Assembly: GCA_033296705.1 (NCBI GenBank) | Contig: MU856906.1 | Location: 60,112 to 124,111, forward strand | Direction of reading: 5' to 3' | Length of the DNA stretch: 64,000 bases | DNA from: Chaetomidium leptoderma | Lineage: Eukaryota > Ascomycota > Sordariomycetes > Sordariales > Chaetomiaceae | Part shown: positions 10,575-22,276 of the stretch, one piece after another | How positions within the stretch are numbered: position 1 is the stretch's first letter | Layout: each line of letters starts with the position of its first letter | The notes under the pieces: model-generated | What the model was told of the DNA's origin: nothing | Database searches by the model: none | What the model saw: the letters and a program-made list of their open reading frames with translations, nothing else | Program-made: the position numbers and the translations under genes

Positions 10575-11489
10575 ATGCTCCCCACCCCCTCCACCTCCCA
10601 CGTCCCGTACGCCCGTGTCTACGAACCAGCCGAAGACTCGTTCCTCCTCCTCGACACCCTCTCCTCGGCCTCAGAAACCTCCTTTCTCGCCAGCCACTTC
10701 CCCCACTCCCCCTCCTCCCCAACCCCTCTCGTCCTCGAAATCGGCCCCGGCTCCGGCGTAGTCCTCGCCTTCCTGACCGCGCACGCATCGACCCTCTTCT
10801 CACGGCGCGACATCCTCACCCTCGGCATCGACATCAACCGCTTCGCGTGCACCGCCACGCGCGAGACAGTCGCGACCGCAGTCCGGGACGACACCACCAC
10901 CACCACCACCACTACCTCTACAACGACCGGTGCCGGCGCCGGCTATTTTTTAGGTGCCGCCCAAGGCGACCTAACAAACGCCATCCGCCCCGGCACCATC
11001 GACGTGCTAGTCTTCAACCCGCCCTACGTCCCCACCGACTCGCTTCCCTCTTTTCCCTGCTCCTCCACCAGGTCACCGGCTACCACCACCACCACCACCA
11101 CCGGGGAAGAAGGCCAGGAAGAAGAAGAAGAAGGGGGGACAACAACAACAACATTCGAGCAAGACTCGGCCCTCCTAGCACTCTCATACGCGGGCGGGCG
11201 CGACGGCATGGAGATCACGGAGCGGGTGCTGGCGGCGCTGCCACGGGTGCTGTCGGCGCGGGGCGTGGCCTATGTGCTGCTGTGCGCGCAGAACAAGCCC
11301 GAGGAGGTCAAGGGGAGGATTGTGCGGGGGGGGTTGTTAGACACTGAGAAGGAGGAGGGGGAGAAGGAGGAGGAGGAGAAGGAGGAGGAGGAGAAGAACA
11401 ACGAAAAGTGGAGGGCGGAGACGGTGGGGTCGAGCGGGAAGCAGGCTGGGTGGGAGAAATTGCAGATTGTGAGGATATGGCGGGAGTAG
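10575..11489 (+). CDS. MTQ2: eRF1 glutamine N5-methyltransferase catalytic subunit (HemK2/Mtq2 family)
   Basis: SAM-dependent enzyme that methylates the Gln of the GGQ motif in release factor eRF1, working with Trm112 (family knowledge). Intronless, 304 aa from ATG 10575; an in-frame ATG at 10395 is possible but adds unconserved-looking sequence. The N-terminus has the family signature VYEPAEDSFLLLDTL. The SAM-binding motif VLEIGPGSG is at about 53-61, GIDINRFA follows, and the catalytic motif FNPPYVPT is near 147. The yeast enzyme is about 220 aa. The extra length here comes from three low-complexity insertions: a Thr run after the SAM region, a Thr/Glu run directly after NPPYVPT, and a Glu/Lys run near the C-terminus. 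It ends LQIVRIWRE. Convergent with SmD1. Confidence 0.9.
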   Translation: MLPTPSTSHVPYARVYEPAEDSFLLLDTLSSASETSFLASHFPHSPSSPTPLVLEIGPGSGVVLAFLTAHASTLFSRRDILTLGIDINRFACTATRETVATAVRDDTTTTTTTTSTTTGAGAGYFLGAAQGDLTNAIRPGTIDVLVFNPPYVPTDSLPSFPCSSTRSPATTTTTTTGEEGQEEEEEGGTTTTTFEQDSALLALSYAGGRDGMEITERVLAALPRVLSARGVAYVLLCAQNKPEEVKGRIVRGGLLDTEKEEGEKEEEEKEEEEKNNEKWRAETVGSSGKQAGWEKLQIVRIWRE

Positions 11490-12046
11490 TAGGTTCTTCA
11501 GACTGCCTAGGTGGGTGGGTAGGTACGCACGGGCAGTGGCAGGCAAGGTTGGTGGGTGTTCGTTCTGGTATTTAGAATGGGTATGTATTGTGTGCCCCTA
11601 CTTTGCACGTCGGTTGGGTAACGGACGGTGCTAGGTTTTTGGTGTCTGCGATTATGCCAATACCAACAAGCAGGAAGGCCCCTCGCAGTTTTGTAGTCCA
11701 TCCTAAAACGCCGTGATGCCTGTCTGCTCCAAACATGACAAGAGGAGATTGTTCCCGTGTCACACACAGCGGCGCCCCGTGGTTCCATGCCATGCCATCC
11801 ACACCGCACGATTGCTACCTCTCATCCATCCCTGCTGCGGTTGTCTAGGCGGCCTCCCTCCAGCTGTTCATATCACGCCCCCCCCACCATGCCAGCCGAT
11901 AGGTAGCGCATCGCCGGAGAACCCAGAAACCCCATGTACCAAGGCCCACCCCCCTCCCCAAAGCCGGAACGCCTTTGATATAACATGACTGACCAAGCCA
12001 GCCAACAAAGCCAGCCAGCCAGCCACTTCCAGCGTCCACAGCTTGT
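11490..12046. other. Convergent intergenic region MTQ2 / SmD1
   Basis: 557 bp between two 3' ends. If the assembled frame of SmD1 were taken literally, the SmD1 ORF would run through this region to 11868, which I think is an artefact. A short CCAG/GCCA repeat lies at about 11996-12025. Confidence 0.5.
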
Positions 12047-12077
12047 TTAAAACCCCCTCCCCCCCCCCCCGCCCCCG

Positions 12078-12126
<49 letters not shown>

Positions 12127-12676
12127 CCACGACCCATCCCACGCCCCCTCCCCCGTCCACCACCGCCGCGACCACCACCGCGTCCACCACCAGTGCCACC
12201 GCGCTCAGCCTCCTTGCGGGCCTTGTTCTTGGGCTTGGGCGCGTCGTCGATGAGCAAGGTGTCGAGCGGCAGCGAGTCGGGCAGGATGAAGTAGCGGATG
12301 GTGCTGCCGCGGACGTTGAGGGTCTCGAGCGGGATGGGGTCCTGCCCGCGCGGCGTCATCTTGACGTTGCGCAGGGCCGTGTTCATCTGCGGCGACACGG
12401 ACGCGATGGTGCCGTGCACGATGGTGCCGTTCTTGAGCTCGATCGTCACCGTCTCGTTGGCGCATTTCATGAGGAATCTGTTTTGTTGAAGAGGGGTTAG
12501 TCTCTTCTCTCTCTCTCTATCGTCCGCTTGGATTGGGTTTCTTTTTTTCCGGGAAATTGGGCTGGCGACGGGCAGGGCGCCCGCCCGCACGCGTGGCCGT
12601 GGCCGTGTGGTGATCGTAGCCGCGGTGCGTAGAAAAGGTCAGTTAGAAAAAGTGAGGCTTACCTGACCAACTTCAT
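12047..12676 (-). CDS. SMD1: Small nuclear ribonucleoprotein Sm D1
   Basis: Core spliceosomal Sm protein, one of seven in the ring on U1, U2, U4 and U5 snRNA in the nucleus. A 14-nt first exon (12676-12663) encodes MKLV plus part of Arg. A 185-nt intron follows (donor GTAAGC, acceptor ACAG), then exon 2 from 12477. The Sm1 motif includes TVTIELKNGTIVHGT and QMNTALRNVKM. The Sm2 part includes LNVRGSTIRYFILPDSLPLD, the D1 signature. The C-terminus is an RG/GRG tail, as in other SmD1 proteins. The tail crosses a run of 47 C on the plus strand (12078-12124). In the frame as assembled, translation runs on to 11868 with unlikely sequence. One base fewer in the run would end the protein at TAA 12049-12047 after an RGF. 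The 3' boundary given assumes that correction. Confidence 0.85.
12078..12124. repeat. 47-nt poly-C homopolymer inside the SmD1 tail
   Basis: Forty-seven consecutive C on the plus strand, flanked by further C-rich sequence. It lies within the Gly/Arg-rich codons of SmD1, where GGC/GGT/CGC variety would be expected, so the length and content may be a sequencing or assembly artefact. Confidence 0.95.
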
Positions 12677-13260
12677 CTTGGCGGATTTGTGGGAGACAGC
12701 TGTCCTGCTCCAAATACTAATCCGTAGTGTTCTGTGGTGGTCGAGATGGGATTTGTTGATGTTTCTGGTCGTCGGTATCGCAGCCTTGATAGCATCGAGG
12801 GCCGATGGAGCTTCAGCGAGAGTCGGTTGCCAAGCCTGAAATTTCAGATCACGTGAGAGTTGGGGTCGACTCAGAAAGAGTGGGTTCCTGGGAGAACATT
12901 GACCCCGCGCTGCGATGAGGCACCTCAGCTCTGGAGAGTCTTGATTGAGCGAAATGGCGTCGAAAGGGTCCGCTGGGGGCCTTCTCTGTCTCTCACTACT
13001 TCCAATTGTATGTACTGACATGAGCACACTATGTAACTCAGCAGGGGCGCAAGTGCCAAAATGTGGTTGAACCACTCCGCAGAGGCGTGCTTCCTCTCTG
13101 CTATATTTGTTGACTCTTCAGTTCCCCAGCTTCAAGATCTGTGTCCGGAACTCGAGCAGTCTCCAGCAACACCCCCTATGTACAACCAAACGCCAACCGC
13201 GCCATGCTATATGCCCCGCACCCTCATCGTTACGACGACGACCGTCATGCAACCACACCC
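12677..13260. other. Intergenic region PKR1 3' / SmD1 5'
   Basis: 584 bp. Holds the SmD1 promoter and leader and the PKR1 3' UTR. No gene seen. Confidence 0.5.
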
Positions 13261-13785
13261 CTATTTATCCTTCTCGTTCTCTGACACCTTCTCCCATTCA
13301 TCCTCGGTGCTGACACTGCTCTTGATTCCCTGGCTCGGGCTCAGCGCCTCCTCAACAACCCTCAGCTTCAATTCCCCGTGTGTCTCTGCCGGCTCCACCT
13401 CGGTGCTGACGGCCACGGGCTTCGACACGGGCGGCGGCGGGCCCTTGCGCAGGCTTGCCGTCGACTTTGTCGCCTCCACCTCGGTCTCGCTGTCGTCTGG
13501 CGAGGACACGGGCCGTGGCCGGGCCGACGCCAGGGCGCGCCGCTTCTTCTCCTCCTCCTCCTGCTGCTGGTGCTCTTTCAGCTCGCGCGCAAACCAGTTG
13601 ATGGCCGCCCAGAGGCCGCCGCAGAGTACCGAGAGAACCACAAAGTGCACGCTGTAGGTCGCGTAGAGCATGCCGGCGAGCACCATTTGCAGGGCTGCAA
13701 AGGTGACATTGGTGGCCACGAGGAGGGTTGGTGTCGGGCCCGGGGTGAAGATGGACTCCCAGAGTCCCTCGAAGAAGGATGCCAT
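13261..13785 (-). CDS. PKR1: V-type ATPase assembly factor Pkr1
   Basis: Small ER membrane protein needed to assemble the Vo sector of the vacuolar H+-ATPase (knowledge from yeast Pkr1). Intronless, 174 aa from ATG 13785. The N-terminal half has the family signature FFEGLWESIFTPGPTPTLLV, then two hydrophobic spans (about 22-43 and 46-63: VATNVTFAALQMVLAGMLY, VHFVVLSVLCGGLWAAINW) and FARELKE. The second half is hydrophilic, acidic and Ser/Pro-rich, longer than a minimal Pkr1, and ends SENEKDK. Same strand as SmD1, about 0.6 kb upstream of it. The channel at 6.2-9.0 kb also acts at the vacuole, but there is no evidence the genes are linked functionally. Confidence 0.9.
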   Translation of the reverse strand: MASFFEGLWESIFTPGPTPTLLVATNVTFAALQMVLAGMLYATYSVHFVVLSVLCGGLWAAINWFARELKEHQQQEEEEKKRRALASARPRPVSSPDDSETEVEATKSTASLRKGPPPPVSKPVAVSTEVEPAETHGELKLRVVEEALSPSQGIKSSVSTEDEWEKVSENEKDK

Positions 13786-16247
13786 GGTTCCGGTGATGTT
13801 ACGACACTCTCCGTTTGGCTAAGCGTTTTGCGCAGCGTGATTTTTGGCTTCGGGGGCGGGGGTCGGGGAGCGCACGGAAGCGGAGAATAGCAGGTCGTCG
13901 ATCTTGCTGTGACTTTGTATGGGGTCTGTAAGCGTTTGTAGGTTTGAATGTCGTGTTTAGATGTGTAGACGTGCAAGACTGGAAAGCGACGGGTGTTGGT
14001 CAGCGTGGGATCACGAGGCGCAACCGCGGCCATTTTAAACAGCCGGTCGGAAATCGAGCAGCCCGAAAACCTGGCAGAGACATCTGCATGACACGGTTGC
14101 AGAATCGCAGAAGGACACAACCACTCACACAAGTCTCGCTCCTGGCTTTGGGCAACGTGGTCTGTCCGCTTAGGCAGAAAAAAAACAGCGTGTCGAGCAG
14201 CAGTGGATGGCAAACGATGCGGTCGGGCAGAGATGACGACGCGACAAGGCCGTCGGTGAAACGGGAGCTTGCCAGCCGTGCCAAGCCTCAGGGTACTGGA
14301 GCAACCTAGAACGGGGCCAACAGGGGGGGGAAAGAACAACATGGGAGCGAAGCACGGCTTGTGCACGAGACTCAAGCGGACCTTATATAGAAAATAAAAC
14401 AAAAGCACAGGAAACAATGCCGAATACCGGCATCCATAAAAATCCCATCAATAACCTAGAGGCGCTTTATGCGCGCGCAGGGTTTTGGGCCTCTTCTGTT
14501 GTTGTCCTTGGTGCCCGGCAAGAGACCGATGCAACGGCGGGGAGGGGCAGCAGACCAACGGAAAGTGGAGGGGTTGTTTGGCCTAAAGCGAACGCGTGGG
14601 CAAGCTCGCAAGGTCGGGTCCCAAGGATGGACGCAATCCAGGTGTTCCGTCTTCAGGACGACCTCCTCCTCCCTAAACAACTTTCCAAGTTTGTTAGTCT
14701 TGCATCAGGCGGTCACCTCGCCAAATCGAAGGAGGGATGGTTTTCTTTCTCTTTTCAAGATAGGTGATGTAGTGAGCATGCAAGATGTGGTGTGGAAAGC
14801 AGAAGAGATGGCCAGCTGCGGATGATGATTCCGCAGGGTTCCCGCCAGCCCGTGGGAGCACGGGCCAACGCGGGGCATCAGCCAGTTGGCTCCGCTTGCA
14901 TCGATCCCTCTCACGACTCCACGAGTCCCTCTAACGGCGATCCACTCTCCCACTTATAGACGCAATCCACGTCCAGAATACATGGAAACTAGTTCCGAAA
15001 TCAACAGGTGAGCGCAGGTTTGAAAGATCCTGATGCAAACGGGGGTGGAAGCGGTGCCATGGTCGGCTATTCGGGCTCTGAGCAAGCCCGAAGGCGCTAT
15101 ATATATTAGATCTAGGTGGATGGAAGGGAGCAAAAGAACAAGCTGCAGATTGCCAGAGTTGGTAGGCTGATTTGACTTGATTTGCCTTGCAGGTAGCATT
15201 GGCTATATTATATCACTAGACATCATCCGACATCCTGTCAAATGGGCTTTGGAAGTATCTGATTCACGAGTCAACCATACAACTTGATACAAGCTACGGC
15301 CTCACTGTCACCCATGCATTGACTAAACATGTACCATACACAAGCCGACATATGTCGACCACGATGAAAGAAACGGCAGGTGGAGGACTGGGACGGCAGA
15401 GATTGGCCAAGAAACGTGGGGTCGGCGGGATGCTTGAAAGCGTTAGCTCGGTTGGTCTTGCGTGAAGAAGGGATGCACGCGCCAGGTCGGAGCGGCTCGT
15501 GGCTCATAGGCGCCGCTTGTGTGACCATGGTAAACTCACAGGGGAATTTCCGGTCCCTCCTGACCGTCTCAAAGCTCCGTCGACAGATGCTCAAAGCTCT
15601 GGACGAACAAGTTCAACTCCAGGTTGAAGAATGTCCAGGAACGGAAGGAAGTGGAGTTCGTCCTGGGTTGAGCAGCGCTAGCCAGTTTAGGAATCCAGCG
15701 GGGCCTTGCCGTCTCCGCCCGCCGCGCAGTTCCGAGATCTCTCCACAGTCCACATGGAACTCCCCACCTGGGCAGCTCCCGTCCCCAGCCGGAAACATTG
15801 GCCTGTCGAGCCTGTCTATCAAAGAAACCTGGAAAGGACAGCAACAGCCTCCCCATGGCACTGACAAACTCGCGTTTAGTATTCCATCTTCTCAATCAGA
15901 CATGCAACCAGAATTAGTTGACCGCCACAGCCTACGCGCGTCAATTTGCAACTGGCGTCTTCTTGAAGCTGCAAGCAGCTGTTTCCGTCGCATTCCGAGT
16001 CCTGAGCCATTAACTTAACCCCCCCCAACATCCATCTGATAAGTCGCATCAACAACAACCACAAACGGACAGCTGCAAAAGCACAACGTACATGCATATC
16101 TAGTACACCTTCCCCTTTCAACAAGTAACATTGATCACGACTTTGAACACGGCACCTTTTAATACGGCCCGCCTGTTGTTTGCCACGCTGGGGCATCCAT
16201 GCGACTGGTCCCCGTGAGCTGCGTGTGAGCAAGTGGACGTCCACACC
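13786..16247. other. Gene-poor interval between PKR1 and the F-box gene
   Basis: About 2.5 kb between divergent start codons. Open frames of up to about 210 codons occur on both strands, but they overlap, lack recognisable motifs and have no plausible splicing partners. Probably promoter and leader DNA of both flanking genes. Confidence 0.5.
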
Positions 16248-19143
16248 ATGGCCTCCACTAGCGGCGCCGCGGATCCCACCAACGGGGAAGCGAGCCGGGT
16301 TACTTTCGGGCATCTCGAAGAGAGCGCGCAACGGCGAGCCGTCTCCCAGCTCCAGCGCCCGTTGACTCTCCTGGAGCTCCCCGTTGATATCCTGCAGCTG
16401 ATTGTCAAGGAGGCATGTGAATGCCCCACCATGGCGTCCTACATACAAGGTAGAAACAACACCCGCTGACCCTACTCCATCCAGATGACCCATTCAGGCG
16501 ACCTTACGGCGCTTGCTCTGACCAATTCGGCCCTCCACGGCCTCGCCATCCCGCACATCTACTCGCGCTTCGATATAGTATGGCCCAGTGCCCAGGCCGC
16601 GCCCACCGAGTATGAGAGCGTCGATGCCCTCACCTACGGCGTGTCGACCCTCTGCCTTGGGAGCGCATTTGCCCGCACCGTGAGCAGGGGCCACCATGAG
16701 GGCACCCGACTATCGTCCAAGCTCGCAGACAACGACTATGCCGGGTACACCAAGAAGTTCTGCCTGGGAAATGGCCCGAGCCACTGGGTTGCCGAGTACG
16801 ATGTGCACAAGGAGGGCGGGAAAATGTTTGGCACCCTTGCGGCCAGCGCCATCGCCAGGATGAAGAACCTCGAGACATTCGTCTGGGATATGCCAACCGG
16901 TGTGCTCTCCTGCGTCTTTGAGGCCCTGGCATCGTTGGCCCACCGTCCAGATAACCCGTGTAAGCTGGATCGCGTATGGGTGCGCTGGCACGATAACTCG
17001 GACCGTCGTGGCTCAGCGTCTCGGCTCATGTTTCCAAACGGCACCATCGACGGCGCCACACTCGTTCCTCAAGCAGGCCAGATCACCCCCGTTGGTATTC
17101 AACTGCCGCCGAACGCTACCCACCCTCCTCCACGGCCACCAGTCCGCTATTCCGACTACCACTGCGAATATCCCACCTTCAGTGTTCTACCGCCGCTCAA
17201 GAGTCTCTCTGTCTTGGACATTGATGAAATCGGCTATCTTGACGAAATGGCCATGCTCATCGAGCGCTCCAAGGATACCCTGCAAGAGCTTAGGGTAGGC
17301 ATATCGCTCAAGGCGGCAAGCCAGCCATTTGCGCAGCCTTGGGACACGCCGGGTCTGAAACAGATAGACCACCAGGCGCGGTGGCCGGGTGAAAGCACCA
17401 TCGGAGATAGACGGCTGGGTGGCGTGTTGGGCGTCTTGGTAGGCAGGATTTACGACATCCGGAAGCCCGAGGCCCAAGACGACAAGGCGGGCGTTGATGT
17501 TTTGGTTGCCGAGAAAGGCCCATCGAAGGGGTTAAAGTCCAGCAAACCCAACAACACCAGTGGCAGAAAGAGGCTGGAAGGGAAGTTGAAACTGCATACC
17601 CTAGAACTCGAGCGCGTTGCATTGTCGCTCCAGGTCTGCAGATATGCCATCGACTGGTCGGTTCTGACGAGCCTTACTCTACTCGAGTGCGACCAGCACC
17701 AGAGTTTCTGGAAGATGCTGCGCAAGCAATTCCGACCGACCGCAGCGGGCACGGCCTTGGGCATCTCGCCTGGCAACAAAGCGCCAGCAAATGCCTCGTC
17801 GCATTACCACCTCGCACTCAAGGCTATCCATACCGACACGACAACCCAGGCTCTACTTGACTTTATCCATGAGACTCTTGCTCCCAACTCACTCGAGGTC
17901 CTGTTCTTGGGGGACCGAAAGCGTAGCAAGCCCCCTCCACCCCTCGACTCCATCCTCAAGTTCGCCATCAAAAGACACCGTACGAGCTTGCGCAAGCTGC
18001 TCGTGGATAGCGATGCCAAGCGGGCTCCCGGCGGTGAAAGCATCCACTTGCACCAGTGGGTGTTCAGCACAGAAGCCCTACTGTACATCACAAGCGGCCG
18101 CATGACCAACCTGCGCGAGCTAGCCATCGCGATACAGTACAAAGACTGGGTGAGTGAGCCCTTTATTTCTTCTCCCCTTCCTCCCCCCTACTACTACCCT
18201 ACCCAACCGCCATCACCACCACCACCCATATCATCATTACCAACAATAAAACTGACCTTCTTAGCACATCTTCCTCCAACGCCTCCCCAACATGCCCCAG
18301 CTCCGCTCCCTCCACATCGCCGACTTGGCCGACCACCACCCCAGCGGCGGCCACGACATGAGAGAGTTGGCCCACCAGGTCGTCGACATCGCCGCTGTCC
18401 GCCCCGAGATTCGGCTCTGCTATGTCGGCATGGGGCCGAGGTGTTTTGAGATTCTTGAGACTCGCGATGGTGGTGATGGTGGCGATGGTGGCGGTTGCGG
18501 TGCTAAGGGTGGTGTTGCTGGTAGCGGTGTTAGCACGCCTGTTACGCCGGCGGCGGCGGCGGTGGCTGTGCCGTTTTCTTTTGGTGGTGGTGGTGGTGGT
18601 GGTGGTTTTCCTGCCGGGTCTGATGATCATGATGGTGATATTTCTGTTGTTGATGGGTTTGGGTTGGATGATGATGATGATGATGATGATGATGGTCAAG
18701 AGGAAGAGGAGGAGGAAGGGGGAGAAGAGGAAGGGGGAGAAGAGGAAGAGGGAGAAGAGGAGGAAGAGGGGGGTGGTGGTGATGATGATGATGATGATAC
18801 GGCCGGTGCCTCCTCCCCCCCCATCGAGGTTGTTGAAGATGTCGTCTCGGATACTGACGCGGGGGATGATGTTAACACGCCTACTACTACTGCGGCTACC
18901 TTGGGTGATCCGGAGGAGATGCAGAGTGAGCTGGGGGGTGGTGGTGAGGCTGTTGCTGCTGCTGGTGAGCAGGGTCATCATGGTGGCGATGGAGATGAGG
19001 GTGGTGGTGGTGATGGTGATGGTGATGATGATGACGATGGGTTTGTTGAACCGGGGAGGGGGATGGTTAAACTGAAGCTGAGGGAGATAATGTTTTATGA
19101 TGATAAGGTGGCTATTTTCAAGGCGAGGTATGGGAGGTTGTGA
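16248..19143 (+). CDS. Large F-box protein with acidic low-complexity tail
   Basis: Predicted substrate receptor of an SCF ubiquitin ligase; the substrate is unknown. Three exons: 16248-16412, 16485-18149 and 18265-19143; 902 aa. The F-box is split by intron 1: LTLLELPVDILQLIVKE (39-55), then THSGDLTALALTNSALHGLA and IYSRFDIVW, the usual fungal F-box wording. Only a GC-AG intron (GAG|GCATGT ... CCAG, 72 nt, with a GCTGAC branch) joins these in frame. No GT donor nearby does so. Intron 2 (115 nt, GTGAGT donor, ACTGAC branch) is ordinary. The middle has Leu-rich segments (LKLHTLELERVALSL, LTSLTLLECDQ, LRSLHIADLAD) suggesting degenerate leucine-rich repeats. From about residue 675 there are Gly and Asp/Glu runs coded by GGT/GAT/GAG repeats. 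A conserved-looking end, FYDDKVAIFKARYGRL, follows. ATG 16248 has a strong context (CACCATGG); an in-frame ATG lies 15 nt upstream. Confidence 0.82.
18460..19060 (+). repeat. Triplet-repeat region (GGT/GAT/GAG) in F-box gene
   Basis: Runs of GGT, GAT and GAG/GAA triplets encode poly-Gly, poly-Asp and poly-Glu. All keep the reading frame, as expected for triplet slippage within a coding exon. Confidence 0.85.
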
Positions 19144-19662
19144 TATCAAGGGGGGGATTTCGTTTTTCTTCCTGGTTCACGGGTTTGGCTTTAGGATTGG
19201 GATGGGTTTTGCGCGGTGTTCAAACTGGATTTGGGAGGCATGGAATGGGGTAGCAAAAGGTTGGCTTATCTTGACGGGAGTTTATACACATGTTCATACC
19301 CATATTGTTTCCATTTACATACCCCTGTAGCTTTATGAAATGCCATGCTTTTGTTGCCTTGTTGAAGTTTTGGTCTCTCTTACAAGTGAGTCTAACAACC
19401 CCCCGTCCTTGTTTGTTCAAGTCTAGGTTGATGGCACTCAGTTCAAGTAACTTGACACGTTAAGCCCGATTAACTAGTCTGGTTTGGCTTGGTGTGGTGT
19501 GGTCTGGATGAGCGAGGGTTGGCTTGGGCTGGCTGAACTGAGCAAGACAAAGCACTGGTATGTGTGGATCAGGGGACGGATTTACTAACATCCATCCCTT
19601 GAAAGTGGAAAATGAATGAATAGTAGTTTTGTTTCTTCTCGCCTCTTCCACGTGGACATATT

Positions 19663-19700
19663 GACTGTGGACTGTGGACTGTGGACTGTGGACTGTTGAC
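19663..19700. repeat. GACTGTG heptamer repeat
   Basis: Five tandem copies of the 7-mer GACTGTG, the last with a terminal T. Confidence 0.9.
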
Positions 19701-22276
19701 TTTGGACTAGTAAAAGGAGGTTGGCTGGGTTGCGAAGAGCTTCACCGTGAACATATTGACGTCGTGGCTATAATTTAGTCTAGAAGGCATTTCTTGTTGT
19801 CAGGTCGGGGCTTATGGTTGGGGGGTAGGGGTGGGCTGGTGTGTGGTGGTTAGGGGTCAGGATTCGGGAGCCGAGAGTCAAGGCTGGTCATGGGAAGGAT
19901 TTTGCAAAGAGATACAGGAGGGCTTTTATTTACTTTTTTACGTGCGGGTTAGTGGCTTTCCAAGTGGGTTTCCTTTATCTTTTATTTTGTGGATGATATA
20001 TCATGAGCCGAGGAGACTTGGTTCCTGTTCTGCTCTGTTTAACATCACGATGTCTCCCTGCGGCTTTATGTTTTTTGACGGATACGAACCAAAGACTCAG
20101 CGCTTCCTACCGACCGGGTTGAAGCAGAAATTAGTCAGATAGTTTGCGCCTGGAGAATAGAAAGCTCAGGACAGCAGCGAGGGTTGCCCAAGTCAGGGGC
20201 TAACGTTCCTGTGTCACCGGGGCCTGAGAAGCAGCCAGCCTTATTACATTTGCCACCACGAGAATTGCCCAGCACACAGTGATTTCAGAGCAACAGACAA
20301 GCCATAACACCCCACCTCAAGAATCAGTGCAGTCGTCCCTACATACAAGCAAGGCGAGAGGCTCGAAACCAGGCCAGACAGACGGGGAGGGCATGGCCCC
20401 TGAGCAAACAACACCACCCGCAGCAACTGGCCGGCTGGGGGATGTGACACAGCTTCCTGCGAGGGTCTTCGCTCTCATGCCATGCACAGCTTGCACCACA
20501 CACACCCCTTTAGCTCCTGTCACGTAGGCTTCCACTTCTCGTGCTAATACGATGTATGGATGTTTGCCACACCTGATGCTGCTCGGGCAGGCTTGGGCAT
20601 GCCACCAAAGACAAGGCACTCTTGAGCCAAAGATAGGCTGGCTCTTGTTTCTGGTCAGGGAATCCTACGGATAAAGTGCCTTAGATGAGGCCACAGGCTG
20701 AGGCTGCGCCCTCCCTCCTCCGGGGACCCCCTCGCGGACTTGTTGACCACCCCGAACGGCGAACGGGCCCAGGTTCTACCGTGGATGGACAGCTTTCTGG
20801 AGACCCAATCCAGTGATGTTTCCGGTGTGTGGTTGGCGCCTGGATTCGCGGCAGATTGCCGCCCGTTCGCCTCCCGTCGTGCCTTGACCGGACGCTGTCT
20901 ATCCATTGGCCCCCCTTTTCTCGCCCCTTACAAGCATCTCACAGGGCGTTCGCTGGCAAAAGGGGTCACACAGCTAAGCTTCCGGACTTGATCCTCTCTT
21001 CCCTGGGAAGGAATTGAAGCTGGCCGTTGACCGGAGTGACACCAGTCCCCGACAAGACCAAGCAAGGCACAGCATGCCATGGGATATTCGACACTGCCTT
21101 GTTCCAGTCTCACCAATATCACGAATGGGGAAATACGAAGTCAAGATGTACATCGATACAAAAAGATGGCTCCTGTTGCGCCTCGTATGTCCCTTGCCAG
21201 AGTATACAGCTCGGTATGGATCGTGGCTCTAGAGAGAGGGCGGAGTCGAGGAAATGACACAGAGGAGCCGTGACACGACATTTGCTATCAGACGAAGGAT
21301 TAACCATCTGTCGTTTCACTGCCAGCCAGAAACAACGACAGAAGGATCATCGAGGATCATCTTAGCGCGTGGCAGTTCCAGTCTGCCGCGCCCACTATCC
21401 ACATACCATGTCTATACTACCCGCCCTACTCAATCCCAGCAAACGCGGACGACCGCCGCTGTCGGAATTAGACTTCTGACACACGTCCTGGCCCAGACAA
21501 ATGTGTTCGCCGTCCACAGACGCGCAGGGGGTCCGAAACGGGGGCATGTCTCCGTGGGGAGAGGGCACGGGGTCCCCGAATCCTTCCAAGGGGAATAGTT
21601 GGGGGGGGGGGAGGAAGGATTGGAAACGAACGCAGGCAGGGGGTGTCGGTTAAGAGTCACAGCCCCAAACGGCAGAGTAGGTAACTAGCTAGCTCCCCTG
21701 CTCCTGGCTCGGCCGCATGTTGCATTGGGCGGGAAGCCGGTTGTTGTTATTGTCGGGTGCTGCGTCAACGACTCTCTCTCCGGCTTGCCGGAACGGTTCA
21801 GGGGTCGAGAAGGACAGGGGAAGAGAAACGAGGAGAGCCACGTTCGTTCACTGTCGAACGACCGTCGGGGTTTTCTTTTCCCCGCGTGGTGACGCGGTCT
21901 TGTGCAGTTTGAACTCACCCAGTCCCAGTACAAACACACTCTCTCTCGACTCTTCTAAGCAACCGAGTTAGTTGGCCTCACCATTGAAGCGCGTACGCAC
22001 GGAGGATACCCAGTTCCAACCAAGTGTCTTTTTGACCTAGCCCCTTTAACCACCGCCGCTGGAGTTCATCTCCCCAGTCTCAACCCGCATCCAAAGTACA
22101 CACACAGTAAAGCGCCCTGACCAAGACGGAGGAGAAGCGACCTGCCTCTTTCAACAAAAGCCCCAGCGGCAAAGCCAAAAAAGCCAAAGGCAAGAAAGAC
22201 ATTTCCTTCTGGAAAGTTCCCCGCCGCCCCCCCGTGCCGCGTTTGCGCCGCGCGCCTGTTCCGCTCTCCGCCGGCG

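Noticed and set aside
11868..12046. SmD1 continuation to 11868 in the assembled frame
   Set aside because: Sequence after the poly-C run is Trp/Leu-rich and unlike any SmD1 tail; best explained by a homopolymer length error.
15380..16018. Plus-strand frame of about 210 codons
   Set aside because: No domain and competing minus-strand frames. It ends just before the F-box gene and is better read as its leader.
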